The position numbers were made by a program, and so were the translations under genes. The notes beneath the pieces are model-generated. The model had not been told where the DNA came from, ran no database searches, and worked only from the letters and a program-made list of their open reading frames with translations. A stretch of 64,000 nucleotides of DNA from Bretschneidera sinensis (taxonomy: Eukaryota; Streptophyta; Magnoliopsida; Brassicales; Akaniaceae): NCBI GenBank assembly GCA_023935145.1, contig CM043702.1, forward strand, positions 74,792,820 through 74,856,819, given 5' to 3'. Positions 1-10,587 of this stretch are shown here, in pieces (the first letter of the stretch is position 1; every line of letters starts with the position of its first letter).

Positions 1-285
1 GGCTCGTGATTGAGGTGAGAGGATTGCCCTGTTGGCAGGGTACGAGAGAGTACTGCTGGAAACTTTTGCACTTTTGGACCAAATCCATGACGTCCTTCTT
101 CATCTCGGGCTAGTAGTATCCCTGTCGAAGCACTTTAAAGGCTAGAGCTTGGCCTCTGAGGTAATTCCTGCATATCCCCTTGTGGAATTCTCGAAGAGTG
201 TAATCAACTTCAGCCGGACTGAGACATTTTATGTAAGGGTTTTGTTGGTGCTAATGTAGCAGCTCCTTATTCATAAGGAAGGGTT
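1..285 (-). pseudogene. Ty3/gypsy integrase fragment, zinc-binding region
   Basis: Read on the minus strand this is the N-terminal zinc-binding region of a Ty3/gypsy integrase. VDYTLREFHKGIC and KVLRQGYY are visible, then a stop where family members have Trp, then PEMKKDVMDLVQKCKSFQQ. The REFHKGIC context resembles the Tat/Athila branch rather than the chromoviruses elsewhere in the window. The fragment runs off the left edge and ends near 285 against copia-1 sequence on the other strand. That edge is also the left breakpoint of the inferred inversion. It is the only pol piece of Tat/Athila type seen. The exact right edge is uncertain by tens of bases. Confidence 0.7.
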
Positions 286-1845
286 GAACCAAAAACTTAT
301 ATGGATGCCATGGAATGTAAGGATTGTAGGTGCTAGCTATGGAGAAAGAAATAAATTCTTTGAGGAAGAAAAACTCTTGGGAATCGGTGCCCAAACCAGA
401 AAAACAGAGAGTTGTGAATTGTAGGTGGATCTACAAGATCAAAGAAGGGAATACTCCAGGGTATGAAGTCCGATATAAAGCTAGGCTGGTGGCGAAGGGG
501 TTCACACAAAGAGAAGGCATAGATTTCACCGAAATATTCTCACCAATTGTGAAATACAAGATGATAAGGATAGTGTTAGCAATGGTGGTCTAATTTAATT
601 GGGAAATCGAGCAAATGGATATGAAGACAGCATTCTTACATGGAGAGCTTGATGAGACCATCTATATGAGGCAACCCGAAGGCTATGAGGAATGAAGGCA
701 GGGAGATTTGGTGTGCTAATTGAAGAAATCTCTTTATGGCCTGAAGCAATCAACTCGGTAATGGAATAAGAGGTTCGATTCATTTGTAACTAGTTTGGGT
801 TTCATGAGGAGCTACTATGATTTGTGCCTGTACTACAAGGGGCACAAGGTGGAGGAAGTGGTGATCATCCTCATCTATGCTGATGATATGTTGTTGGTTG
901 GGAGCAGCATGGAGAAGATAGTAAAATTGAAGTCTCAACTCAGTGAGGAGTTTGAGATGAAGGATCTTGGCTATGCACAGAAGATCCTTGAGATGATAAT
1001 AATCTGGGAAAGGGAGAGAAACAGATTGAAGATTTCTCAGGCTTCTTACATAGAAAAAATGATATCTAAGTTTTCAATGGAAGATAGCAAACCAGCGAAG
1101 GTTCTCCTTGCTGGTCATTTCAAGTTCTCCAGCGATCAATATCCGAGATCAGATGAGAAGAAGAAAGAAATGGAAAAGGTCCCTTGCTTTAGTGCAGTTG
1201 GATCTGTAATGTTCATGATGGTAAGCACTAGGCCCGACATTGCTCATGCAATGAGTGTTCTCAGCAGGTTTATGAGTAATCCAGGAAAGGAGAATTGGCT
1301 TGGGATAAAGTGGTTGCTGAGGTACTTGAAGGGAAGCCCAAATGTGGGGCTGGTTTATGAGAATAGGGGTAAGTCCATCTGTCTTGAGGGTTATGCTGAT
1401 TAGGACTATGGAGCCCACTGGGATAAAAGAAGATCAATTACCTCCTACTTCTTTAACTTAAACGGATGTTGTATAAGTTGGAACGCTCAGTTACAGCCGG
1501 TGGTAGCACTCTCAACAACCGAGGTTGAGTACATAGCAGCAACGGAAGCCGTTAAGGAGGCTATGTGGTGCAAAGGGTTATTGGAAGAGTTGAAGGTACT
1601 AAAATAGCAGGTGGTGGTGTATTCGAATAGCTAAAGTGCATTGCATTTGTGCAAGAATTCGGTGTTCCATGAGAGGACAAAGCATATGGATGTTCGGTAC
1701 CATTTCCTTCGGGAAAATGTTACAAAATGATGCATTCATATGGACAAGGTGGCCATGAAAGAAAATCCTACAGATTTAGGTACTAAAGTTCTACCTTTAA
1801 GTAAGTTCAATCATTGCCTTGGACTTCTTAGGATTAGAGTCAGTT
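286..1845 (+). pseudogene. pol: copia-1 reverse transcriptase and RNase H, decayed
   Basis: C-terminal half of a Ty1/copia polyprotein, Tork-like. The RT starts around 330 ([14 protein letters not shown], then [17 protein letters not shown]). The catalytic YADDM box is at about 876-890, followed by KDLGYAQKIL and RPDIAHAMSVLSRFM. RNase H follows, with STTEVEYIAATEA near 1510-1550 and HERTKHMDVRYHFLRE near 1670-1710. It is dead: in-frame stops lie near 592, 695, 717, 760, 1401, 1607 and 1632, with a frameshift near 330. It is followed at once by a polypurine tract and the 3' LTR. Integrase and gag of the same insertion lie on the opposite strand at 17731-19767 and 58248-58452. Confidence 0.88.
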
Positions 1846-1913
1846 GATATAGTGACTCAAGTTGAGTTTGGATCTTGAGTACTCTGCACTATAGGTTCGG
1901 TTTTAGTTGCTTA

Positions 1914-1929
1914 GAAAAAGGTAGAGATT
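1914..1929 (+). other. copia-1 polypurine tract
   Basis: Purine run (agaaaaaggtagaga) directly before the TGTTGG start of the 3' LTR, the expected plus-strand primer site for reverse transcription. Confidence 0.7.
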
Positions 1930-2709
1930 TGTTGGGATTTTTCTAAGAACTAAAGGGTGTAAAAATTTAGCTTCAGCCTCGGTGTGCCCCGCACCTCAAG
2001 AAGTCCATGCCTCACCTCACAACAAGGAAGTGTTTTCTGCCCAGGTATGCGCCGCACCTCAAGAAGAGTGCGCCGCGACACCAGGCACACCTGATGCTTC
2101 CTGATCAGCATTTTGGATTGATGCATGAGGTTTGATCAAAACGCACAGGATCACATAGACTTGTTGAAGGGCTATGATTAATTGGTCCTCAAGATCTAAG
2201 GGTAGAGATTGACTTCAAGATTGGTTCAAGAAGTGGTGCACTATATAAAGGGTCACTTAGTTTCAAAGAAACATAACTTGTGAAAGTGAGATCAAGTGTA
2301 AGAGTGCAAAGACACAAAATATAAGAGAGACTCATTGTAGAGAGGTTGGTTATTTAGAGAGATAGTAGTATAGATTGGGGATTCAAGGGCCTTATAAGTG
2401 GAATTTTCTTGAGGAAAATTTCAAGGAAACTCAAGTCCTTATCACTTTCTTTTTCTCTTCTTTCATTCTTCAAGAACAAGAGGTTTCTTGAAGAGGTATT
2501 GCTGTAACTTGTAAGAACTCATTGATTTAGTGCAGAGGGCCCAGAGGAGCTTTCGAGGATGTAGGCATATTGTCGAACCTCAATAACAATTGTTGTGTTC
2601 CTTCTTTGATTGGTTTGATTCCTGTTTTGTTTCAGTTTTATTACAAGTCATTCTAGACTTGGGTGTTTGGAAGATCACCACCTGGGCATCTTGAAGGTGA
2701 TTTCCAATA
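1930..2709 (+). repeat. copia-1 3' LTR
   Basis: 780-bp LTR starting TGTTGGGATT and ending GATTTCCAATA, a mutated TGTTGG...CCAACA pair. It matches the LTRs at 6853-7714 and 58727-59608. A TATA box (tatataaa) lies at 2242-2249. Upstream, about 1990-2085, are GC-rich repeats of the type TGCGCCGCACCTCAAG. It has about one repeat unit fewer than the 5' LTR of the same insertion (58727-59608). It is followed by GGACT, the target-site duplication. Confidence 0.9.
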
Positions 2710-2714
2710 GGACT
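2710..2714 (+). other. target-site duplication GGACT, copia-1 3' side
   Basis: GGACT directly after the copia-1 3' LTR. The same five bases, read on the minus strand, precede the copia-1 5' LTR at 59609-59613. The match pairs the two LTRs as ends of one insertion. Confidence 0.85.
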
Positions 2715-3330
2715 AAACTCTCTTATATGGGCATTGGAAATTATGCTATACTGGTGGATAAACCATTACAAATTGAGAAGGATTTGATAGAGTTTAGAGG
2801 AAGAAGGGAGTGGCTAAAGAGGTCTAGATTTGAGGGTCCTAGAGGTGGTGGTAGTATAAGTGTGTAGGGTAGGAGACCACCCCAAAGGGGGTGTTCCTTA
2901 TCACAAGGAACTTTAGTACAAAGTCAGAGGCAAACAAGATCTATTGCTTCTATCGCTCAGAGTAATACCGGTGGGACCCCTAGATTCGGGAGATAGGTTA
3001 TGGAAATTGGGAGTTTTGGTAGAGAAGTAAGTATGCCACCAAGGGGAAGTGGTAATTTGATGTATGATCGAGAGTCAAAGGTTTGCTTTAGATGTAATCA
3101 GACGGGGTATCTATCTCAGAATTGCCCTACACATATACGCTTTGTATGTGGTGAGGGTGGACATGTTGCTACAGATTGTCCAGTGGGGAAATCTACTGAC
3201 ATAGATGTTGGAAGTGTTGGGAGAAGACTGATGGAGAGAGGTGGTAGATCAGGGAGTGTGAGGGGCAGAGGTCGAGAATTTGTAGCTGAGAGAGGATGTG
3301 GTAGCCAATTACAGTCTAGAAACAACAGAG
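2715..3330 (+). pseudogene. gag: gypsy-1 gag, C-terminal half with two zinc knuckles
   Basis: C-terminal Gag of a Del/Tekay-like chromovirus, starting in mid-protein right at the copia-1 boundary. DLIEFRGRREW is seen near 2790. Two CCHC knuckles lie near 3088-3180, each missing one zinc ligand. The first reads CFRCNQTGYLSQNC, with Tyr in place of His. The second reads RFVCGEGGHVATDC, with Arg in place of the first Cys. A basic Gly/Arg-rich tail follows (VRGRGREFVAERG). Stops occur near 2865 and 2995. The N-terminal half lies on the minus strand at 59614-60418. Confidence 0.85.
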
Positions 3331-3740
3331 TCTATACATTGACCCAACAGGATGCACAAGCCACTCCTGATGTTGTTATGGGTATGATATCTATCCTTGG
3401 TAGACCTACAAGATTATTGATTGATCCTGGTGTAACCCATTCTTTTACATCTAGTGTTTTTATGAAATCTATTGATGCTAGTGCTAGTGCTTTGATGCAT
3501 GCTATTGTTGTTGAGGTTCCTACTAGGATAAAGTTATTATCAAGACAATTTATCGAAGTTGTGTGATTAATATGGCTGATAGAGAATTTGAAGTCGATTT
3601 ATTGCCTTTAGATATGACATATTTTGATTTAATTCTAGGGATAAATTGGTTATCTGTATATCACGCTTGGATAGATTACTTTAAGAAGAATGTGGTGTTC
3701 AAGATACCTGGACAGGAAGAGTTTAATTTTCAGGGAGAAC
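3331..3740 (+). pseudogene. pol: gypsy-1 aspartic protease
   Basis: Retropepsin region: LLIDPGVTHSF near 3415-3447, where families have D-S-G, then the second half DLLPLDMTYFDLILGINWL near 3597-3650. A stop plus frame change falls near 3562-3566. The catalytic Asp is kept but its neighbour Ser is Pro. It joins gag upstream and RT downstream in the usual gypsy order. Confidence 0.85.
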
Positions 3741-4720
3741 GTAAGATACTTGCTAACTGTCATATTTCTGCCTTAACTGCCAGTAAATGGTTGAAGAAGG
3801 GTTGTGAGGGGTATTTGGCATATGTGTTGGATTCTAGCAAGGAGAGTAGGAAGTTAGAAGAAATGTTGGTAGTAAAAGATTTTTCTGAAGTATTCCCTGA
3901 AGAGTTGTCTGGTTTGCCTCCCAATAGGGAGATTGAGTTTTCTATTGAAGTGATTCTAGGATCAGCACCTATATCTATAGCACTTTACAGAATAGCACCG
4001 GTTGAATTGAGATAATTGAAAGTTCAGCTTCGGGAGTTGCTAGATAAACAGCTTATTCGACCTAGTATGTCACCTTGGGGAGCCCCTGTGTTGTTTATCA
4101 AGAAGAATGATGGGACAATGAGATTATGTATTGATTATAGACAGTTGAATAAGATCACCATCAAGAATAGATATCTTTTGCCCAGGATAGATGATTTGTT
4201 GGAACAGTTATAGGGAGCTAAGGTGTTTTCTAAGATAGACCTAAGATCATGTTATCATCAATTGAGGATAAAGGAGAAGGACGTGCCTAATACTGCTTTT
4301 AGGACACGTTATGGCCATAATGAGTTCCTAGTCATGCCATTTGGGTTGACTAATGATCCTACAACATTTATGGATCTAATGAATCGAGTGTTTAAACCAT
4401 TATTGGATAGATTTGTGATTGTGTTTATTGATGATATTCTAGTCTATTCCAAGAATGAAGAGGAGCATATGCAGCATTTAGAGATAGCGTTGGAAATTCT
4501 GAAGAGACAAAAATTATATGCAAAGTTCTCTAAGTGTGAGTTTTGGTTGAGTGAAATATCTTTCTTGGGGCATGTTTTGTCGGGAGAGGGAATAGTAGTT
4601 GATCTATAGAAAGTAGAAGCAGTGTTGAATTGGGAAAGACCCACTAGTATAACTAAAGTTAGAAGTTTTTGTTGTTGGTTAGTTATTATAGGAGATTCAT
4701 CCAAAAAATTTCTATGATTG
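3741..4720 (+). pseudogene. pol: gypsy-1 reverse transcriptase
   Basis: Gypsy RT with domains in order: [56 protein letters not shown], the catalytic [12 protein letters not shown] near 4415-4450, and [11 protein letters not shown] near 4563. In-frame stops lie at about 4013, 4211 and 4607, and a frameshift near 4660 breaks the SYYRRFI motif. The catalytic aspartates are intact, so decay is by scattered stops and indels. Confidence 0.9.
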
Positions 4721-5160
4721 CTGGACCATTAACTAGATTGACCAGGAAGAACGTGAAGTTTCCAGTTGTTGAAAGAAAAATTGAATACTACCCCGGTATT
4801 AGTGCTTCCTTCTGGTGATGAAGGATTTGTGGTATATAGTGATGCGTCACGATGTGTGTTGATGCAACATGGGAGAATTATAGCTTATGCATCGAGGCAA
4901 TTGAAAAACCATGAGAGGAATTACCTGACCTATGGTTTAGAATTGGCTGCCATTGTTTTTGCTTTGAAGATTTGGAGACATCATCTGTATGGAGCCAATT
5001 GTGAAATTTTTACTGATCATAAAAGCTTGACACATTTACCGACCTAGAAGGAGTTGAATTTGAGGCAGAAGAGGTGGATGGAGTTGATTAGTGATTATGA
5101 CTATATAATTCATTATCATCCAGGAAAGGCTAACGTAATAACTAATGCATTGAGTAGAAA
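4721..5160 (+). pseudogene. pol: gypsy-1 RNase H
   Basis: RNase [26 protein letters not shown] near 4830-4900, then [25 protein letters not shown] and [11 protein letters not shown] (5009-5040). A stop follows at about 5045. The HYHPGKANVITNALSRK segment that ends the domain is near 5110-5160. A short stretch between RT and RNase H, around 4755-4770, is missing. Confidence 0.88.
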
Positions 5161-6587
5161 GGTTAAAAGGAGATTAGTTGCTATTGGGAGTCATAATACT
5201 AGCTTGATGATAGAATTAAGAAGGATGAGGATGCAATTGAGTGTTAATGATAGAGGAGTATTGATGGCAAATATGGTGGTACAGTCTTCTATTATTGATC
5301 ATTTATTACAGAGTCAGGGTAATGACGAAGGGATAGAGAAGATTAGATAGGAAGTATTGAGTGGAAAGCCAACTGAGTTTAGAATTAGAGAATATGGTAT
5401 GGTGGTACTAGAGCATAGCATTTGTGTTCCCAATGATGCGAAGATGAGAAAGGAAGTACTAAGGGAAGCTCATGATTCTATATATTCCATGCACCCAGGT
5501 AATAATAAGATGTACAAGGGATTGAGACAAAATTATTGGTGGTCAGGGCTGAAGAAGGATATAGCGGAACATATTTCTAGATGTTTGACTTGTCAACAGG
5601 TCAAGTCTGAGAATAGACATCCAGTAGGTTTATTACAAACTCTTCCAATACCTGAGTGGCTATGGGAAAATGTGAGTATGGATTTTGTCTCTGGTTTATT
5701 CACATTTCCTTCCTATTAAAACTACCTGGAGTCCTGAAAAGTTGGTTGAAGTGTATGTAGCGAAGATTGTAAGAATACATGGAGCACCCTTGAGTATTGT
5801 ATCAGATAGATTCTAGATTTATGTTTAGATTTTGGAGAGGTGTTTAAGAAGCTATGGATATGCAATTACAGTTTAGTACAACTTTTCATCCACAAACTGA
5901 TGGGCAGACGGAGATAATCATCATAATACTAGAAGATATGCTGAGGGCAACTTTATATGGTAGGAGGTGTAGAACTCCAGTATGCTGGGAAGAAGTTGGA
6001 GACAGAAAGACATTTGGTCCATAAATGATAGATTTAACTGCTGAGAGGATCAAACTGGTTAGAGAGAACCTTTAATCAGCACAAAACAGACAAAAGGGAT
6101 ATGCTGTTAATAGAAGATGACCTCTCGAGTTTCAAGTTGGTGATTGGGTATTTTTGAAGATATCTCCGTGGAAGGGTGTGTTTAGGTTTAAAAAGAAAGG
6201 AAAGTTGAGCTCGAGATTTGTGCGGCCATATAAGGTGATTGAGAGAGTTGGACTAGTAGCATATAGATTGGATTTACCTCCAGAGTTAGAGCAATTACAT
6301 AATGTGTTTCATGTGTCACTTTTGAGAAAGTACTTACACGATGAATCCCATAGTATCTCGAATCAGGTGATAGAACTTCAGGAAGATTTGACTTTTATGC
6401 AAGTACCAGTCAGAATTCTAGACAGAATGAAACAAGTCTTGCGCAATAAAGTCATTCCTTTGATTCAAATATTATGGCGGAACAAAGATGTTGAAGAAAT
6501 CACTTAGGAGCATGAAGCAAGAATGAGAAAAGAATACCCCCAGATCTTTCATGAATTAGGTAAAGAAATTTCGGTGACAAAATTTTT
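5161..6587 (+). pseudogene. pol: gypsy-1 integrase with C-terminal chromodomain
   Basis: Zinc-binding region at about 5467-5610 (REAHDSIYSMHPGNNKMY, then HISRCLTCQQVK). The DDE core begins at VSMDFVSGL near 5675. Its second part is garbled (IVSDR near 5800, HPQTDGQTE near 5890), and an internal deletion follows around 5940-5970. The C-terminal GPY-like part (SSRFVRPYKVIERVG, about 6210) leads into LHNVFHVSLLRKY and a chromodomain (VPVRILDRMKQVLRNK, then LIQILWRNKDVEEIT) with a stop in place of Trp near 6505. The chromodomain marks the chromovirus lineage, whose members often target heterochromatin. Confidence 0.85.
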
Positions 6588-6852
6588 GTAAGGTGGGTAG
6601 AATAGTAATATCTTTATTCGTAAAGAAAGGGCAAAGAAGTAATTTAATAAATATGACATGAAATTAAAATAATACATATATACGAAAGATTTAATTTTTA
6701 TAAAACAATTCTTTTAAAAAATCGGATGCATGGTGGTGTAAACAAAAGAAAATTCAAAAAAAAAAAAATCGTACGACACCTAGAATTCCAAGTGTTACCT
6801 CAAAAATGTTAAAATGTTGCATGTGAAGCAACACAAAAGTGAATATATATAT
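6588..6852 (+). repeat. gypsy-1 3' LTR, 5' portion only
   Basis: AT-rich noncoding stretch after the gypsy-1 stop, starting TGTAAGGTGGG as in Del-like LTRs. It is cut off by the copia-2 LTR at 6853. It contains an A13 run near 6757-6770. No gene is seen. The assignment rests on position and on the starting motif. Confidence 0.5.
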
Positions 6853-7714
6853 TGTTGGTATTTGTCTAAGGATCAAACAGGAAAGGAGTTCAGCATCAGG
6901 TCATCAGGTGTGCGCCGCACCTCAGGAGATCCGCGTCTCAGTGCCCAGCAAGTGGTGTTGTTGAGACATAGATGTGTGTTGCATCTCAGGCAGGCTGCGT
7001 CGCGGCGCCCAGAGAGGTGGTGGTTTCAGCCCTATGTGCGTCGCGGCCTGCCCTGTTCTGGGCCGCGGCGCTAGGCACACTGATGCATGTTTTTCCAACC
7101 TTTTGAGATGGTGCGTGGTGCATGATCATAACACATAAGATCACTTAGCCTTATTAAAGGGCTATGATTGATTGGTCCTCAAGATCTAAGAGTTGAGATT
7201 GACTTCAAGAAAGGTTCAAGAAGTGGTGCACTATATAAATGGTTACCTAGCTTCAATCTCAACAAGTGTGACATACAAGTGATCATCATACAAGAGAATT
7301 CAAGTGCAAGTGTGAGAGTGCAAAGACACAAAACACAAGAGAGGCACTAGAATAGAGGCTGGTTGTTTAGAGAGAGAGTAGTATAGATTGGGTATTCAAG
7401 GGCCTTGTAAGTGGAATTTTCTTAGGGAAAATTCCATGGTAACTCAAGTCCTTATCACTTTCTTTTCTCTTCTTTCATTCTTCAAGAACAAGAGTTTTCT
7501 TGAAGAGGAGTTGCTGTAACTTGTAAGAACTCATTGATTTAGTGCAGAGGGCTCGGAGGAGCTCACAGGGACGTAGGAACATTGCCGAACATTGATAACA
7601 AATTGCTTGTGTTCTTTCTTTTCTTTGATTGGTTTGTTTCTGTTCTTTACAAGTCATTCTAGACTTGGGTGTTTGGAAGATCACCACCTGGACATCTTGA
7701 GGTGATTTCTAATA
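6853..7714 (+). repeat. copia-2 5' LTR
   Basis: 862-bp LTR of the copia-1 family, starting TGTTGG and ending TTTCTAATA, followed at once by a primer site. TATA box (tatataaa) at 7232-7239. GC-rich repeats (GTGCGCCGCACCTCAGG type) lie upstream at about 6908-7075. It sits inside the gypsy-1 3' LTR. Confidence 0.88.
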
Positions 7715-7715
7715 G

Positions 7716-7732
7716 TGGTATCAGAGCTTTGG
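7716..7732 (+). other. copia-2 primer-binding site, initiator tRNA-Met type
   Basis: TGGTATCAGAGCTTTGG two bases after the LTR end. TGGTATCAGAG is the complement of the plant initiator tRNA-Met 3' end. A second, degenerate copy (ggtatcagagctgg) follows at about 7739. The rest of 7733-7955 is untranslated leader. Confidence 0.88.
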
Positions 7733-7955
7733 TAAGTTGGTATCAGAGCTGGAACAGAAGGTATCGGAGCAAGACTCCAAGAATCAAAGGTCAACTTCTT
7801 GGGTGATTCAAGAACGGTGTTAGGATCAAGATCTGATCAGGTTCTTGAGCGTGATTCAAGAATAGTGCTGGATCAAGATTTGATTGTGTTCTTAAGATTT
7901 AGAAGTTGGAAAGTAGTTGTGGGTGCTGCATAAATCTTGGGATTTTCTCCGCAAG

Positions 7956-7982
7956 ATGGGTTCAAATTTTATTGTTGAGAAG
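7956..7982 (+). pseudogene. gag: copia-2 gag, first nine codons
   Basis: ATG and eight further codons (MGSNFIVEK), matching the copia-1 gag start on the minus strand at 58452. Reading stops where element A is inserted and resumes at 17061. AGAAG at 7978-7982 is the left target-site duplication. Confidence 0.85.
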
Positions 7983-9277
7983 TGATAAGGGCTTAAATAG
8001 TCATACTTAAGCCCCTTAATTTACGCTTGTTAGGCTCTTTGGTTATCTATTTTAGTAGATTCTATTTCATTTTATGTTTTATTTGTTTTTCACAGGGCTT
8101 TGACAAAAACATGACATTTAGGAGCTCTAAGGAGTAAAAAATAAAGTTCTACAAACCAGCAATGTGCGCTCGAGCGCACCTCCCTTGTGATCGAGCGCAC
8201 AGGCACATGAGCACACTCGTAGAAGGCTTGAGCGCACACATGCACTTGAGCGCAGGCCACATACGCTCAAGCACACACACTCCAGAGGCGACAGAGCCAG
8301 ATATGGAAAGAAGTCTCCGGATCTCAAATAGGAAATTAGGGTTTCGAGGCACCCATAGAGCCCTATATATAGCCTTGTAAAACACAGAAACCAGACCTTT
8401 TGTTTTAGACTTGAAGTTGCAAGCTTAGGAGATGAATTGACGACTTGTCTCCCGAGTCTTCTTCGAGTTTTATTTTTCTGTTTTTGTTTCATTATGGTTA
8501 TAATATTTAGTTTAACTAGCATGTGTAAATAAACTCTTATAAGGCTCGATTAAAGCCCTAGTTATGCTTTTCAACAAATATATTCATTGATTAACTTTGT
8601 CTATAGCCATGTTAGAATGTTTAACTTGATTAATGCCTACTTGTATTTAAATTTCTCATATTTGTGTGTCTGATCAACGTATGCATGTGGTATGGATTAG
8701 TTAGTTGAATCAATTTGGATGATCGAGTCTTGGGTTCAACAATAGTAAAAAAATATATCCACATCGGATTCTTGGGTTAAGCAACATGGGAAACCGGGAG
8801 TGAACCAAGCCCTAGGTCCCGTGTGGTTGCCGATCTCCACAGCCGTTATGCTCTCTTAAGGAACAACTCAGTATACACCCATGCTGAATCCCTTAAGAAA
8901 GAAAAGCGTTAGAGTATACACCATGCCTAACTCGTTGCATAGGGAGATTAATAGCCTAAGGTGTGGGCCAAGCCCTTAGGTTGGCAACCATTAAATATTC
9001 ATAACAAAGCTAGAGCATTGGCACCTTACTCAGTGGGAAAGTGTAATTAGTGGTGGATATCGCAGTCTTATGTTCTTATTATTATTAACTCACACTCAAC
9101 ATTTATTTCTCTTTTTACTTAAAAGAAACTAATTCTAAATCAAAGTTTACTAATCCCTGTGGAAACGATCTCGCACTTGAACACTATGCTACCATTGACC
9201 TTGTGTACTTGCAAGTAAAACAAGTACCATTGACCTTGTGCACTAGCATATTTATTTAGGTAGATAATCGCACAACA
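7983..9277 (+). repeat. Element A 5' LTR (A-type)
   Basis: 1295-bp LTR from TGATAAGGGC to CGCACAACA. It contains the promoter array and TATA box listed separately, and a U5 stem-loop around 8857-8900 with CTTAAGG and CTGAATCCCTTAAG arms. It pairs with 15771-17055. Confidence 0.9.
8164..8372 (+). promoter_or_regulatory. LTR A promoter: CpG palindrome array plus TATA box
   Basis: About five copies of a GAGCGCA-type motif at 8164-8280. The first is a 16-base palindrome built on TGCGCTCGAGCGCA. They sit about 80 bp before a TATA box (ctatatatag, 8363-8372). Likely U3 enhancer/promoter, by position. Confidence 0.6.
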
Positions 9278-9283
9278 AGTTTT

Positions 9284-9301
9284 TGGCGACGTTGCCAAGG
9301 A
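9284..9301 (+). other. Primer-binding site, tRNA-Asp type
   Basis: TGGCGACGTTGCCAAGG after the LTR end, a decayed TGGCGCCGTTGCCGGGGA. The intact form is complementary to the 3' end of plant tRNA-Asp as I recall it, the primer typical of Athila. Confidence 0.75.
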
Positions 9302-9610
9302 TTGCTCTAAATTTCTTTTTAGAATTATTTTCGTTAGTAATTTTTATTTTTATTTTTTCTATTCTGTTTATATTTTCTTTATCAAACAACCCTAATTTTT
9401 TTCATCTTTTTGTTTTCTACTTTTCTGGTTTTGTTCAGGTGTGCAGTAGAGGAGTTTCTGTCCTCATTACGATTGAGCGCACTATATAGCGCTCAAGTGC
9501 AGGAAGAACAGTGATCGAGCATAGTTCAAGGTGCGCTCGAGTGCAAAAGGTCTAAAGAGTAACCGAGCAGCAGTACTGAAACTGCTGCACTGAAGTGGTT
9601 TAACTGATTC
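9302..9610 (+). other. Element A leader 1 with motif array and hairpin
   Basis: Untranslated leader: a T-rich stretch, then GAGCGCA-type motifs at 9469-9545 like those of the LTR promoter. A perfect hairpin follows at 9567-9588, GCAGCAGT / ACTGAA loop / ACTGCTGC, just before the mini-gag start. A role in RNA packaging or dimerisation is inference. Confidence 0.6.
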
Positions 9611-10587
9611 ATGCAAGGGCTTCGACCCAAAAATCCAATCTTCTTTCCACTCTACAAAGCAAGGAGTAAAGAGCAAGGGCATGTATAAAGTGAACTTAAA
9701 TGGTGGATTTCCAAATTGGTTGGATGATATTGAAAGAAAGATAGATATGTTTGTAAAACGCACGACTGCACAGAACATCCCTCCTCGTCCACAAGCTACA
9801 CAACTCTAGGTATGTGCTATATGTTCTAATGTTAATCACACTTCTGAAACTTGCTCTGTGTATTACTTTGTAGATCCAGAGCAAGCAAACTATGTGGGAC
9901 CAAACAACTATCACTCCAAGAATAATGCATATGCAAATACCTACAATCCTGGATGGCGAAACCACCCCAACTTCTCGTGGAACAACGATTAAAATGCCCT
10001 GAACCTTAAAGGGCAGCAAAGGAACTCCCAACCAGCAGCCCAATCAGTTCCAAAATCAAGGGATATTGACCTAGAGAGCATTGCGAGGCAATTGGCAGCT
10101 CAGCAACAACAACTGATAACTTCCCAAGAACAGTCACGGCAGAGGAAATACAATTTCGGACTGAGCAAAGACAAATCAATACCAAGCATGAGCCAACTAT
10201 TCAAAGACTAGAGGTGCAAATGGGGCAATTGGCTAAGGAACTAAGTGAAAGAAACATGGAGAATTTCCAACCCATCACGTTGATCCATTAGAAAGTGCTC
10301 TTACCTATAGTGTCATAAGATCGGATTTTGAGTCCGAATGTGAGGATGTTACTGATGACATCATTGAAACTATGCACCTTCTTGAGGCCCCTCCAAAGAA
10401 TCTAAGTAAGTACACCGATCCATTTGACACTCTTGTGCCGTCTAATACTACTTTTTTCCCTTTTATTTTCTAGGCACCAAATTTGGAGTTGAAGCAATTA
10501 CCGAAGTATTTGACTTATGCTTATATGGGAGATAATAAGATACTGCCTGTGCTAGTTGCTGCAAATCTTAGTTTTGGGGAAGAATAA
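9611..10587 (+). pseudogene. gag: Element A mini-gag 1, degenerate
   Basis: Capsid-less Gag relative. It starts at ATG 9611 (MQGLRPKNPIFFPL), then loses frame near 9650. A zinc knuckle (CAICSNVNHTSETC) lies near 9825, then a Gln-rich coiled-coil segment (QLAAQQQQLITSQEQ) near 10090. GQLAKELSE is near 10220 and the protease-tail-like HHVDPLESALTYSV near 10270. It ends with the pre-RT peptide APNLELKQLPKYLTYAY and FGEE-stop at 10587. Several stops and frameshifts make it dead. It is closely related to 13388-14368, which is better preserved. Confidence 0.75.

Noticed and set aside
7716..7732. tRNA gene fragments at the primer-binding sites
   Set aside because: Only the short 3'-end complement is present, right after LTR ends, so these are primer-binding sites rather than tRNA genes.
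8127..8522. Overlapping ORFs on both strands around the LTR A promoter
   Set aside because: They arise from the CpG-rich array and vary between LTR copies; this stretch functions as U3, not coding DNA.
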